Source: a virus. From it: a DNA stretch of 21,962 nucleotides. Shown piece by piece: positions 12,471 through 21,220 of this stretch. The translations under genes and the position numbers were made by a program. The DNA lies in IMG/VR virus record IMGVR_UViG_3300017671_000003, positions 1 to 21,962 of that record; one strand, written 5' to 3'. The notes below the pieces were generated by a model. It ran no database searches and was not told the origin of the DNA. It was given only the letters and a program-made list of their open reading frames with translations. The stretch's first letter is position 1. The number at the start of each line of letters is the position of its first letter.

Positions 12471-12535
12471 CCCACGTCTGGAAAGCCATCATCCACATCG
12501 CTGACGGTCTCTACCGTCTCGCCGGGGCCAAGTAG
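12467..12535 (+). CDS. Micropeptide ORF, 22 residues
   Basis: Begins with ATG overlapping the upstream TGA and ends at TAG 12535: MTHVWKAIIHIADGLYRLAG followed by Ala-Lys. The sequence can form an amphipathic helix. Support is only the ATGA coupling and that it fills the gap before the next gene's ribosome site. It could equally be a chance ORF. Confidence 0.35.
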   Translation: MTHVWKAIIHIADGLYRLAGAK

Positions 12536-12564
12536 TCCCGCAACCTTTCACAACGGAGGGCCAG

Positions 12565-13083
12565 ATGGCTCGTAACAACGACTTCCTTCAGGGCAATGTC
12601 GGGACGGCCGCCTCTGGCGTCATCGCGACCGAGTTCGGCGACAAGTATCAGCACGTCACTGTGCTGGACATCCAGACCACGTTCCCGGCAATCGCTGGCG
12701 GGGCCAACCTCGCGGTCGGCAAGCTGCTCTACACCCTGCCCGCTGGCGGCGCAGTGATCGAGGCCTCGCGCATTTCGGTTGCCATTGACGGTGCCGCTGC
12801 CATTCAGGCCGACACGCCCGACATTGGGCTGGGCACGACCATCGCCTCGGGTGCTGTCGCGCTCCTGAGTGGAACGGCGGCCTTCGAGAACGTCCTGACC
12901 GGTCAAACCATGACCAACTGCAACGGCACGGCGAGCACGGCGACGGTTGGGACGCAGCTTGTGATCGCCGACGCCGACAGCCACGCCATCTTTTTGAACG
13001 TGGCGGATGGCTGGGCTGCTGGCGGTGATGCGTCTGCCGACGTGCGCGGTCGCGTGGTCATTCACTGGCGCTACCTGGCCTGA
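12565..13083 (+). CDS. Probable virion structural protein (decoration-like)
   Basis: A 172-residue protein with a strong ribosome site (GGAGGG) before ATG 12565. It is rich in Gly, Ala, Thr and beta-type residues, with AGGANLAVGKLLYTLPAGGA at 44-63, TPDIGLGTTIASGAVALLSG at 84-103, and a C-terminus VRGRVVIHWRYLA. Proteins of this kind occur in alphaproteobacterial phages near the terminase genes and look like head decoration or other virion components; no function is established here. It is followed by the small-terminase gene with a TGATG overlap, at the head of the morphogenesis block. Confidence 0.7.
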   Translation: MARNNDFLQGNVGTAASGVIATEFGDKYQHVTVLDIQTTFPAIAGGANLAVGKLLYTLPAGGAVIEASRISVAIDGAAAIQADTPDIGLGTTIASGAVALLSGTAAFENVLTGQTMTNCNGTASTATVGTQLVIADADSHAIFLNVADGWAAGGDASADVRGRVVIHWRYLA

Positions 13084-13466
13084 TGAGCCTGCCCGAAAAT
13101 AGGGGGGAGAAACGCAAACCGACTCCCCCGGTCGAGCATCAGTTCAAACCCGGAAATCCGGGTAGGCCGAAGGGCTCTCGCAACAAGCTCGGTGAAGCCT
13201 TCCTAGAGGCGATGCACAACGACTTCCAAGAGCACGGAGTCGAGGTGATCCAGAAGGTGCGGATCGAGAAGCCTGACCAATACCTGAAGGTCATCGCGTC
13301 GATCCTGCCGAAGGAGCTGAATGTCAACGTCAACGAGATGGACGCGCTGAGTGACGACGAGCTTATCGTCCGCCTCAGAGACCTCGACAGCATCATCCGA
13401 CCTTTCCTTGCTGCTGCGGGAGAGGATGGCGCTGGCGAAGGAGATCGCGCGGCGACAGCGCACTAA
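13083..13466 (+). CDS. Small terminase subunit-like protein (DUF5681 type)
   Basis: A 127-residue protein. Its N-terminus has the FKPGNPGRPKGSRNKLGEAF motif (21-40) typical of DUF5681 proteins, which sit next to large terminases and are thought to act as small subunits that recognise phage DNA. The middle (KVRIEKPDQYLKVIASILPK) is helical and the C-terminus acidic then His-ended. It overlaps the large-terminase start, which supports the pairing. Confidence 0.78.
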   Translation: MSLPENRGEKRKPTPPVEHQFKPGNPGRPKGSRNKLGEAFLEAMHNDFQEHGVEVIQKVRIEKPDQYLKVIASILPKELNVNVNEMDALSDDELIVRLRDLDSIIRPFLAAAGEDGAGEGDRAATAH

Positions 13467-14802
13467 TCGGCTCCGGTTTTACCGGCCCTACACGAAGCAG
13501 CGGGAGTTCCACGCCGCTCCAGAACGTGAGCGCCTGTTCATGGCGGGCAACCAGCTCGGCAAGACACTGGCTGGCGCTGCGGAAGTTTCGATGCACCTGA
13601 CCGGCCAATATCCGGAGTGGTGGGCGGGGCGGCGGTTTGACAAGCCGACAGTTTGGATTTGCGGGTCGGAGTCGGGCGAGCTGACGCGAGATGGTGTGCA
13701 GCGCCTCTTGCTTGGTCCGCCAAGCGATCAGAGTGAGTGGGGAACCGGTTTCATCCCCGGCGACTGCATCGTTGATACTGCGTCCCGGCCCGGTGTTCCG
13801 GATGCGGTGGCGACGATCCTCGTCAAACACAAGACGGGCGGCAACTCCACGGTCCTGCTGAAGAGCTATGACCAAGGCCGCACCAAGTGGCAGGCGAACA
13901 CGGTTGATGGCGTCTGGTGCGATGAAGAGCCGCCGCTCGACCTTTACTCGGAAGCCCTGACGCGGACCAACTCGACCTTCGGTCCTGTCATCGTCACCTT
14001 CACGCCGCTGAAGGGCATGTCAGACGTGGTGATGCGCTTCCTGAAGCCCGAGCCGGATGACATCGGGGCCAGGGACCGCGCCGTCATCCAGATGACGATT
14101 GACGACGCGGAACACTACACGCCCGAACAGCGAGAGAAGATCGTCGCGGCCTATCCGGCGCATGAACGCGAGGCGCGGGCGAAGGGCATTCCGATCATGG
14201 GATCCGGCCGGGTTTTCCCGGTGGCAGAGGAACAGATCACCTGTGAGCCGATCCGCATTCCGGAACACTGGCCCCAGATCGTGGGTGTGGACTTCGGATG
14301 GGACCACCCGTTTGCAGCGTGCAATCTGGCGTGGGATCGGGACGCGGACGTTGTTTACGTTACCAAGGTCTATCGCCAGCGCGAGGCGACGCCAATCATC
14401 CACGCGGCGGCAATAAAGCCCTGGGGGGATTGGCTTCCGATAGCGTGGCCGCATGACGGCCTGAACCACGAGAAGTCGGCGGGCGAACCGCTGGCGGCCC
14501 TGTATGAGAAGCAGGGACTGAAGATGCTGCCCGAAAGGGCGACGTTTGAGGATGGGTCGGCTTCGGTCGAGGCTGGCGTTACCGACATGCTCGACCGGAT
14601 GCTGACCGGGCGGTGGAAGGTCTTCTCGACTTGTGGCGAGTGGTTTGACGAGTTCCGGCTCTATCACCGCAAGGACGGGCTGATCGTCAAGGAGCGCGAC
14701 GACGCCATCTCGGCCTCTCGCTACGGCCTGATGATGCTGCGTCACGCGATCAAGAAGCCCCGGCCCCAAAAGCTGGAAATCCCGAGTTTCGGAGCCGTCT
14801 AG
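13426..14802 (+). CDS. terL: Terminase large subunit
   Basis: A 458-residue DNA-packaging motor from ATG 13426; a GTG at 13351 would add 25 residues and more overlap with the small subunit. ATPase part: Walker A AGNQLGKT at 40-47, Walker B VWCDEEP at 163-169, coupling motif TFTPLKG at 191-197. RNase H-like nuclease part: VGVDFGWDH with Asp289, PHDG with Asp344, and the DDAISASRYG segment with Asp425/Asp426. All catalytic residues appear intact. The GNQLGKT type with YRPYTKQREFHAA is common in podovirus-like phages. It would cut concatemers and pump DNA through the portal encoded next. Confidence 0.95.
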   Translation: MALAKEIARRQRTNRLRFYRPYTKQREFHAAPERERLFMAGNQLGKTLAGAAEVSMHLTGQYPEWWAGRRFDKPTVWICGSESGELTRDGVQRLLLGPPSDQSEWGTGFIPGDCIVDTASRPGVPDAVATILVKHKTGGNSTVLLKSYDQGRTKWQANTVDGVWCDEEPPLDLYSEALTRTNSTFGPVIVTFTPLKGMSDVVMRFLKPEPDDIGARDRAVIQMTIDDAEHYTPEQREKIVAAYPAHEREARAKGIPIMGSGRVFPVAEEQITCEPIRIPEHWPQIVGVDFGWDHPFAACNLAWDRDADVVYVTKVYRQREATPIIHAAAIKPWGDWLPIAWPHDGLNHEKSAGEPLAALYEKQGLKMLPERATFEDGSASVEAGVTDMLDRMLTGRWKVFSTCGEWFDEFRLYHRKDGLIVKERDDAISASRYGLMMLRHAIKKPRPQKLEIPSFGAV

Positions 14803-14812
14803 GAGGGCTTGA

Positions 14813-16747
14813 TTGGAAGACCAACAGCTCCTGAAGCTTGTGCGCGAGGAGCGCCAGGCGTCCATTGGCATGGAATACGACGATACGCTCGTCGCTGACC
14901 GTGAGCAGGCCCTCAAATACTCCAAAGGGCAGATGGACGATGTTCCGGCTCTGCCGAACCGCTCCCGGTCGGTATCGACGGATGTCAACGACGCTATCGA
15001 AACCGTCTTGCCTGATCTGATCGAGATTTTCACGGGTGGCGAGGACGTTGTCACGTTCCGACCCGTGGGAGAGGAAGACGAAGACGCGGCGGCGCAGGAG
15101 ACGGACTTCATTCGTCACGTCTTCTTCGAGGAAAACCCCGGCTTCATGGTGCTTTACACCATGTTCAAGGACGCCCTTCAGTCCAAAACGGGTGTCGTCA
15201 CGTGGTGGTGGGAGGACTACAAATACGAGGAAGAGGAACTGGACGTTGATCCGGTGACCTTCTCTGCACTTCAGGGCGACCCCTCGTTTGAAATCCTGTC
15301 CGCTGAGCCTCAGATGGATGAGGCCAGCATCAAGGTCAGCCTGCGCCGTCGTGTGGGTGGTGGGTGCGCCAAAGCCAAGGCTGTTCCGCCGGAAGATTTC
15401 ACCGTCGCACGCGATACGGTGGATCTGTCAGAGACCACCTATTGCGCTATGCGGTCGCGTCCGAGAGCGCAGCAGCTTATTGCTGACGGATACGACGAAG
15501 AGCTGGTCGCCAAGCTGCCCGCATATACCCTGGCGGATGACGAGATCGAGCTTGCCCGCGACACGGCGGCCGAGAGCGAGCAGGAATCGTCGGCGGATCG
15601 GACGCTGCGACAAGTCGAGATCATCCAGCACTTCATCCGGGTTCGGGATGGTGACCGGCTGAAGATCATGCGCGTGGTCACGGGCGGTGACGAGACGGTT
15701 CTCTTGGAGGCTGAGGAGGTCGAGCGTATCCGCATTGCGGCGATCACGCCCTACCCGCAGACGCACCGCTTCTATGGCCGTTCGCTGGCTGATCTGCTGA
15801 TTGAAGTCCAGAAGATCAAGACCGCCCTGCTTCGCATGATGCTGGACTGTGGTTACTTTGCCCTGAACCAGCGTGTGATCGTCGGGCAAGACCAGGCCAA
15901 CGAATACACGGTCCCCGACCTTCTGCGGAACGAGCCGGGTGTTCCGATCCGGGCGAAGACAGCGGCGGCGATCCAGCCCGTCGCGGCGGCGCAACTGAAC
16001 TTCAGTGTTCAGGATGCGCTAGAATACGTCTCGACCATGGCCGAGGTGCGAACGGGCGTTCTCCGGAATGCCCAGGGCCTCAATCCTGACAGCCTGCACG
16101 AAACCAAGGGCGGGATGATGCAGATGGCGTCCATGGCGCAGAAGCGCATCCGCCTCATTGCTCGCATCTTTGCCGAGACGGGCGTCAAGGATCTGTTCCT
16201 GGGGCTTCATGCCATGATCCGAGAGCATGGTCAGCATGCCGAAAAAGCCCGGCTAAGGAACAAATGGGTTGCGATTGATCCCACGCGCTGGGGCTCGCGC
16301 AACGATATGACGATTGAGATTGGCGTCGGCTCGGGCGGTCAGGATTACGAGCTTCAACGCTCGGAACGACTGGCGAACATTCTTGAAAGAGCGTCCAGCG
16401 CAGCGCCGGTCGTCACGCCTGACAAGGTCTACAACGCGGCGTCGGATGCGATCCGCGCCCTCGGCTACAAGGACCCCGAACGCTACATCGCAGAGCCGCA
16501 GGAACAGCAGCCCCAGCCCGATCCGGCGGCCATTAAGGCCCAGACTGAAATGGCCCTGAAGGTTCAGGAGCTGGAGATGAAGGATCGCCTCGAAAGGGAT
16601 CGGATGGAACGGGAGTTCTATCTTCGCGAACAGGAGATGCGGGCAGAGTTTGAGCTGAAGGCCGAGTCCAACCGGGTCAACGCGATCATTCGCGGGTCTC
16701 AGCAAACCAACATGAGGGCGGTGCAGCCGGGCGGGGCCGTTGGCTGA
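14813..16747 (+). CDS. Portal protein, podovirus type
   Basis: A 644-residue protein starting at TTG 14813, preceded by the strong ribosome site AGGAGGG overlapping the terL stop. N-terminal segments such as RSVSTDVNDAIETVLPDLIE (46-65) and GFMVLYTMFKDALQSKTGVV are the pattern of the large portal family in short-tailed phages. Residues about 545-620 are a Gln/Glu/Arg-rich coiled coil (QEQQPQPDPAAIKAQTEMAL and after), as in P22-like portals with a barrel. It forms the twelve-fold ring through which DNA enters the head. The order terL-portal-scaffold-capsid is standard. Confidence 0.9.
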   Translation: MEDQQLLKLVREERQASIGMEYDDTLVADREQALKYSKGQMDDVPALPNRSRSVSTDVNDAIETVLPDLIEIFTGGEDVVTFRPVGEEDEDAAAQETDFIRHVFFEENPGFMVLYTMFKDALQSKTGVVTWWWEDYKYEEEELDVDPVTFSALQGDPSFEILSAEPQMDEASIKVSLRRRVGGGCAKAKAVPPEDFTVARDTVDLSETTYCAMRSRPRAQQLIADGYDEELVAKLPAYTLADDEIELARDTAAESEQESSADRTLRQVEIIQHFIRVRDGDRLKIMRVVTGGDETVLLEAEEVERIRIAAITPYPQTHRFYGRSLADLLIEVQKIKTALLRMMLDCGYFALNQRVIVGQDQANEYTVPDLLRNEPGVPIRAKTAAAIQPVAAAQLNFSVQDALEYVSTMAEVRTGVLRNAQGLNPDSLHETKGGMMQMASMAQKRIRLIARIFAETGVKDLFLGLHAMIREHGQHAEKARLRNKWVAIDPTRWGSRNDMTIEIGVGSGGQDYELQRSERLANILERASSAAPVVTPDKVYNAASDAIRALGYKDPERYIAEPQEQQPQPDPAAIKAQTEMALKVQELEMKDRLERDRMEREFYLREQEMRAEFELKAESNRVNAIIRGSQQTNMRAVQPGGAVG

Positions 16748-16967
16748 CTCTCTACAGGCCGCGCGGGAGTGGCCGGAGACAGAACGAGCGTTCGACGCCG
16801 TTCGCAAGGAACTGATCGACAGGCTGCTTGAGACCGAGCCGGAGGAATCCCTCCTGCGGGACAAGCTGGTTCTGTCGATCCAGGCCATGGACCGCGTCCG
16901 TGCGGTGATCATGGGGACGCTTCAGGACGGACAAATCCAGAAGCACATCGAGGCCCTGAGCCTTTAA
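16740..16967 (+). CDS. Small protein between portal and scaffold, 75 residues
   Basis: A 75-residue, helical protein from TTG 16740, overlapping the portal end by eight bases. It includes FDAVRKELIDRLLETEPEES at 18-37 and LVLSIQAMDRVRAVIMGTLQ at 43-62. Small genes at this place are usual in podovirus-like genomes, with unknown function. The TTG has no clear ribosome site, so translation may depend on the portal's. The reading frame and position make it likely. Confidence 0.68.
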   Translation: MADSLQAAREWPETERAFDAVRKELIDRLLETEPEESLLRDKLVLSIQAMDRVRAVIMGTLQDGQIQKHIEALSL

Positions 16968-16981
16968 TCACAAGGTGACCG

Positions 16982-17902
16982 ATGTCGGAAACGCTGACCG
17001 TAGAGGCAGCCGTTGAGGCTCTACAGCCCAACCAAGCTGCCGAGGTGGAAGCCCCGCAAGAAGAGACGCCCGAAGTTGTCGAAGCTGAAGGCGAAGAGCC
17101 CCAAGAGCCCGACGATGACGGCGAGCCCGAACAACCCGAGCCCGAGCCCGTAGCGGCTCCGAAGTCGTGGCCTGACGAGCAAAAAGAGTTCTTCGCCACC
17201 CTTCCAAGGGAGGCGCAGGAAGCCATCGCCGCACGGGAAGCAGACCGCGACCGGACGGTGCAAAAGGCGCTGACAGAGAAAGCGCAAGCGATCAAGCAAG
17301 CCAGTGAGCAGGCCGCTCAAGCCGCTGCCGAGTTTCGGCAAAAGGCGGAACAGGTCATGCCCGAGGCCCTTCGTCGCGTCGCTGAACTGGAGGCTTTCGA
17401 TCTTGTGGACCTGAACCGGCGCGATCCGGCGATGGCCCAACAGGTCATGATCGAAAAGGAAAAGGCGAAGTCTGATCTGGCCAAGTTGCAAGCGGATGTC
17501 CAATCCGCCCAGAAGGCCGAGTATCAGGCGCACCTTGCCCGACTGGCGGAAGAGTTGCCGACGCGCGTCCCCGATCTTGTGGACCCTGAAAAGGGAGCCG
17601 AGCGGGCAAACGAAGTCGGCAGATACCTCATCTCCAAGGGCATTCCGGAAGAGAACATCAAGTGGGTCTCAGCCGCAGAGCTGGAGATCGCTTACGACGC
17701 CATGCGCTGGCGTCGCTCGCAGGAAGCGGCCCGTTCGGTAACCGCCAAGCCTGCGCCCGCGCCGTCCAAGCCGGTTCGCCCGGCCTCGGCGGCACCCAGA
17801 ACCCAGACACAGACCGCAGTCGAAACCGCCAGGAAGCGCCTCGGACAGACCGGGAGCGTGGATGACGCGGTGGCGCTGCTACAGCTTAGAAGGAAAAGCT
17901 AA
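16982..17902 (+). CDS. Scaffold protein
   Basis: A 306-residue protein with an acidic, Pro/Glu-rich N-terminus (1-60), then SWPDEQKEFFATLPREAQEA at 62-81, a long coiled coil at 85-195, and a basic C-terminal tail. This is the usual make-up of phage scaffold proteins, which guide capsid assembly and leave before packaging. It lies directly upstream of the major capsid gene, joined by TAATG. Ribosome site AAGGTG precedes ATG 16982. There is no protease gene nearby, so release by exit rather than digestion is likely. Confidence 0.85.
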   Translation: MSETLTVEAAVEALQPNQAAEVEAPQEETPEVVEAEGEEPQEPDDDGEPEQPEPEPVAAPKSWPDEQKEFFATLPREAQEAIAAREADRDRTVQKALTEKAQAIKQASEQAAQAAAEFRQKAEQVMPEALRRVAELEAFDLVDLNRRDPAMAQQVMIEKEKAKSDLAKLQADVQSAQKAEYQAHLARLAEELPTRVPDLVDPEKGAERANEVGRYLISKGIPEENIKWVSAAELEIAYDAMRWRRSQEAARSVTAKPAPAPSKPVRPASAAPRTQTQTAVETARKRLGQTGSVDDAVALLQLRRKS

Positions 17903-18861
17903 TGGCCGCCCCTACCAATACGGTTACCGCCGAGACGCCTAACGTTGGCGCTCGGGAAGACCTGGAAGACGTGATCTATCGCGTCGCCCCGGAAGACACC
18001 CTGTTCACCTCCAACATCGGCAAGGCGAAGGCTACGGCCATCGTCCACGAATGGCAGACCGAGACCCTGGCGAACCCCGACGCCACTAACGCGCAACTCG
18101 AAGGCGATGATGTCGGAACGCTGGACGCCCCGAACCTGACCAGCCGCCTGAAGAACATCTGCCAGATTTTCCGCAAGACCGGCGGTGTCTCCGACACTCA
18201 GGAAGTGGTCAATCTGGCGGGTCGCTCGTCTGAAATGGACCGCCAGAAGGTGCTGAAGGGCATCGAACTGCGCCGGGACATGGAAGCCCGCTTCATCGGT
18301 AACCACGCCTCGGTCGAAGAGCAAGGCGCCACGACCCGCAAGGCGGCCGGCGCTCTCGCCTGGATCACCACCAACGACTCGCGCGGTGCTGGTGGTTCGG
18401 ACGGTGGCTACTCTAACGGCCTTGTGTCCGCCGCCACCAACGGCACCCAGCGCTCGTTTGCCGAAAGCCAGATCAAGACCGTTCTGGCCACGGCGTTCTC
18501 GAACGGTGGCAAGCCGTCGCAAGCGTATATGTCCGGAACCCATAAGCAGCAGTTTTCGGCCTTCACCGGCATTGCTGACATCCGGACCAACGTCTCTGGC
18601 ACCTCGCAGGCGACCATCTACGGCGCGGCGGATGTGTATGTCTCCGATTTCGGGGCCATCACGCTTATCCCCGTTCCGTATGGCCTGACCCGCGACTGTC
18701 TGCTGATCGACCCGAAGATGTGGGCGGTTGGCACCCTGCGTGGCGTCCAGTCGAAGTCGCTCGCCAAGTCGGGCGACAACGAACGGTTCCTCCTGACCGC
18801 TGAGAAGACGCTCGTGTGTAAAAACGAAAGAAGCTCGGCTGTCGTGGCCGATTTGACCTAA
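17902..18861 (+). CDS. Major capsid protein, SU10-like
   Basis: A 319-residue protein resembling the SU10-type major capsid family with HK97 fold. Landmarks: APEDTLFTSNIGKAKATAIV at 29-48, HEWQTETLANPDATNAQLEG at 49-68, then NICQIFRKTGGVSDTQEVV, and a C-terminal strand region DVYVSDFGAITLIPVPYGLT. It forms the icosahedral shell. It follows the scaffold gene directly and is followed by a hairpin that may limit or protect its message. Confidence 0.9.
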   Translation: MAAPTNTVTAETPNVGAREDLEDVIYRVAPEDTLFTSNIGKAKATAIVHEWQTETLANPDATNAQLEGDDVGTLDAPNLTSRLKNICQIFRKTGGVSDTQEVVNLAGRSSEMDRQKVLKGIELRRDMEARFIGNHASVEEQGATTRKAAGALAWITTNDSRGAGGSDGGYSNGLVSAATNGTQRSFAESQIKTVLATAFSNGGKPSQAYMSGTHKQQFSAFTGIADIRTNVSGTSQATIYGAADVYVSDFGAITLIPVPYGLTRDCLLIDPKMWAVGTLRGVQSKSLAKSGDNERFLLTAEKTLVCKNERSSAVVADLT

Positions 18862-18868
18862 CCAACGG

Positions 18869-18888
18869 GGGGAGGTTTCGGCCTCCCC
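18869..18888 (+). terminator. GC-rich hairpin after the capsid gene
   Basis: GGGGAGG (18869-18875) pairs with CCTCCCC (18882-18888) around the loop TTTCGG, followed by TCACCTTTT. It has the form of an intrinsic terminator with a weak T run, just after the capsid stop. Since late genes continue at once, it may be a partial terminator or an mRNA 3'-end stabiliser that raises capsid yield. Confidence 0.55.
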
Positions 18889-18906
18889 TCACCTTTTGAG
18901 GTGACC

Positions 18907-19197
18907 ATGACCAAGTTGAAGACCCAGGAAGAGGCTCGCAAGGAAGCCGAAGCCGCTGAATCGCTCCGCAAGCGCGCCGCCAAGCAGGCCGCCGTGGCCG
19001 AGGTGGTTCAGGTCGCCCCGCAGGACGTGACGGTTCGCGTTCTGAGGAAGGGGCATGAGAAGATTTCAATGGGTATCCACATCGCTGGCATTGGCGAGGC
19101 CCATTACGACCACGGCGAGACCTTTGTCGTCGCCCTGCCGATTGCCGAAGAGCTGGAAGAGCGCGGCTTCGTCGAGATCGTCCCCGCCGGTGTCTGA
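18907..19197 (+). CDS. Small head-associated protein, 96 residues
   Basis: A 96-residue protein. ATG 18907 is chosen because GAGGTGA just before it is an ideal ribosome site; a GTG at 18901 lies inside that site. The N-terminus is a charged helix (KTQEEARKEAEAAESLRKRA at 5-24). The rest looks beta-rich (VTVRVLRKGHEKISMGIHIA, then EAHYDHGETFVVALP). Genes of this size after the capsid gene are common in such phages; the role is not known. It overlaps the next GTG start by eight bases. Confidence 0.72.
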   Translation: MTKLKTQEEARKEAEAAESLRKRAAKQAAVAEVVQVAPQDVTVRVLRKGHEKISMGIHIAGIGEAHYDHGETFVVALPIAEELEERGFVEIVPAGV

Positions 19198-19537
19198 TTT
19201 CGTCCCGCTCTTCACGTCCCATGCTGGCATTCGCCACTACATGCGGACGAACGAGGACGGATCGCACACCTTCGCTGCATCTCAGGATACGGCGGGGATC
19301 ATCGAACAGAACAAGGCGATGGCGACCCACAACGACGGGTATAGCCAAGGCCGCGACGTTCGTCGGGTCGCCTCAATCCCGTTCTCCTTGATCCTGAAAT
19401 GGAAGCACGAAGAGGGCTGGGATGCCTTTGATCCCAACCATGCCGACAAGCTGGCCCAAAAGCTGAACTCGTCGGACTTCTTGCACCTTCGCACGGCCCC
19501 TGGACGGGTCTCCGGAACCGATGAGGGCCTGCGATGA
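19190..19537 (+). CDS. Head-tail region protein, 115 residues
   Basis: A 115-residue protein from GTG 19190. It contains ASQDTAGIIEQNKAMATHND near 29-48, RRVASIPFSLILKWKHEEGW near 57-76, and LNSSDFLHLRTAPGRVSG near 92-109. The pattern 'SIP...W..E.G.d.f...l....d...LRTAPG' recurs in virion-region proteins of podovirus-like phages, and the place between capsid and adaptor points to a connector-type role. No closer function can be given. The next gene starts within its ATGA. Confidence 0.75.
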   Translation: MSDFVPLFTSHAGIRHYMRTNEDGSHTFAASQDTAGIIEQNKAMATHNDGYSQGRDVRRVASIPFSLILKWKHEEGWDAFDPNHADKLAQKLNSSDFLHLRTAPGRVSGTDEGLR

Positions 19538-20115
19538 TCTCTAACTACGGCGAGTTGCGGGCGGCGGTGGCGACCCGCTCGCATCGCACGGACCTGACAA
19601 GCCTTATTCCAGACTTCATCCGCCGGGCGCACGACATCATCGTGTCTGAGGTGGCGCTTGCGGCCGACCTGACGATTTCGACCCAAAGCACCACCCTGCC
19701 GACAGGGTTCCGTGAGGCCCTGAGCCTGTTTCTGATCAATCGCCCAATGGTCCAGTTGACCGAGGCGAGCGCCGAAGAAACGCAATACATCTCCGGAACG
19801 GGCGTTCCGGTTCGGTATCGCATTGACACGACGCTGAAGGTCTATCCGACGCCCCGGAGCAGCTATCTCTCCAAGCTCCTCTATCGCATCGCTCGCACGT
19901 TCTTCTCGGCTGACGCCGATACCAATGCGATCCTGACCAAGTATCCCTTCGTCTATCTCTACGGCTCACTGGCAGAGCTGTTCCGGCATACGATGGACGA
20001 CGAGCGGGCTGATCGGCTCGAGATCATGTTCCGCGCAGAGATTGATCGCATCAACCAGACGGAAGTCGGTGATGCGACGCGCGGGATGCTTCAAACCACA
20101 TCGGTTGCGCCTTGA
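19534..20115 (+). CDS. Head-tail adaptor protein, SU10-adaptor-like
   Basis: A 193-residue helical protein. The start ISNYGELRAAVATRSHRTDL (2-21) followed by LIPDFIRRAHDIIVSEVALA is typical of phage adaptor proteins of the SU10 kind, which bind under the portal and carry the tail. The middle has VRYRIDTTLKVYPTP, and FVYLYGSLAELFRHTMDDER is a helical element of the family. It is consistent with the SU10-like capsid nearby. Confidence 0.82.
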   Translation: MISNYGELRAAVATRSHRTDLTSLIPDFIRRAHDIIVSEVALAADLTISTQSTTLPTGFREALSLFLINRPMVQLTEASAEETQYISGTGVPVRYRIDTTLKVYPTPRSSYLSKLLYRIARTFFSADADTNAILTKYPFVYLYGSLAELFRHTMDDERADRLEIMFRAEIDRINQTEVGDATRGMLQTTSVAP

Positions 20116-20342
20116 AGCTCGGCGTAACGGGTCTCACCGGCAACGTTCTTCGGTTCTACATCGCGGTTGAGCGGGCTCTGGACACCATGCGCTCGGTTCC
20201 GTGCCGTTCGGTTGCCACCGTGGGTGATTTGCCCCCGGCGAGCGCCAACGAGGGCCGTATCTTCATAGTCGATGACATCGGCGGCTCCGTCTCGATTGCG
20301 GTGGCCAGGAATGGTGTCTGGAAAACGGGGGCGTTGACCTAA
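20112..20342 (+). CDS. Small tail-region protein, 76 residues
   Basis: A 76-residue protein if started at TTG 20112, which overlaps the adaptor's TGA; ATG 20187 would shorten it by 25 residues. The C-terminal half (VGDLPPASANEGRIFIVDDI, then SVSIAVARNGVWKTGALT) has the beta-rich 'NG-W' pattern often found in small tail or fibre-associated phage proteins. It joins the tail-fibre gene by TAATG. Weak ribosome site; function unknown. Confidence 0.68.
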   Translation: MKLGVTGLTGNVLRFYIAVERALDTMRSVPCRSVATVGDLPPASANEGRIFIVDDIGGSVSIAVARNGVWKTGALT

Positions 20343-21220
20343 TGCCGTCCACATACACGACCTCAAACCGGCTGACCAAACAGGCGACCGGCGAAGGAAC
20401 CAATATCTGGGGCTCGATCCTCAATAGCGGGGCCTTCGACCTGATCGACTCCGCTATGGATGGCGTCACGACCATCTCGACTGGCGGCGCAACGACGCTT
20501 TCGAGCAACAACGGCACGTCGGATCAGGCGCGCACCCGTATCCTGAACGTCACGGCGTCCACAACGGCCACGATCACCATTCCGGCGGTCAGCAAGTGGT
20601 ATATCGTCCGCGCCGTGCCTGATGTGATCATCGGCACCTCGGGCGGCACGACGGCCACGATCAAGGCTGGCGACATCGCCTTGGTGTTCTGCGACGGGGC
20701 CATCACGCGCAAGGTCCAGTCGAACGACTTCGCGTCGCAGCGCATCAAGAACCTCGCCGACCCGTCGAGCCCTCAGGACGGGGCGACGAAGGCTTATGTG
20801 GACGCCACGGCGTTCGCGACCCAAGCGGGTGCTTTCCCCGGCCTGTCTGGCAACAAGCGCAAGGCCCTGATCGTCAACGACGCCGAAAACAACGTCGAGT
20901 GGGGGTATCCGTATCTAAACCCGCTGGTCGAGAAGTCCGCTAACTACACGGCGGTCAACGGCGACCGGATCGCGGCCAATACGGTCTCTGGAGCCTTCAC
21001 GATCACCCTGCCGGCGAGCCCGGTGACAGGCGACCGGATCTACATCTGCGACGGCAACAGCTCAAACACGGCCTTCGGGTTTCAGAGCGACAACCTGACC
21101 GTTGCCAGAAACGGTTCCACCATCAACGGCGTGTCTGACGACATCATCGTTCGCACTAAGGGTGCGGCGTTCTCGCTCGTCTACACCGGCTCAACTTGGA
21201 GAGTATCCCTTGGCGGTTGA
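20342..21220 (+). CDS. Tail fibre / tail protein
   Basis: A 292-residue protein. The N-terminus (SNRLTKQATGEGTNIWGSIL at 8-27, then AFDLIDSAMDGVTTISTGG) is a repeatedly seen phage tail-fibre module. Residues 134-153 read RIKNLADPSSPQDGATKAYV, the 'NLADP...DGATKAYVD' fibre motif that joins structural repeats. The C-terminal part is beta-rich with Gly, Thr and Ser. It is probably a host-contact fibre or its base part. It overlaps the next gene by 11 bases. Confidence 0.82.
   Translation: MPSTYTTSNRLTKQATGEGTNIWGSILNSGAFDLIDSAMDGVTTISTGGATTLSSNNGTSDQARTRILNVTASTTATITIPAVSKWYIVRAVPDVIIGTSGGTTATIKAGDIALVFCDGAITRKVQSNDFASQRIKNLADPSSPQDGATKAYVDATAFATQAGAFPGLSGNKRKALIVNDAENNVEWGYPYLNPLVEKSANYTAVNGDRIAANTVSGAFTITLPASPVTGDRIYICDGNSSNTAFGFQSDNLTVARNGSTINGVSDDIIVRTKGAAFSLVYTGSTWRVSLGG

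Noticed and set aside
14020-15111. A 363-codon minus-strand open frame
   Set aside because: It is antisense to the large terminase and portal genes and crosses their boundary.
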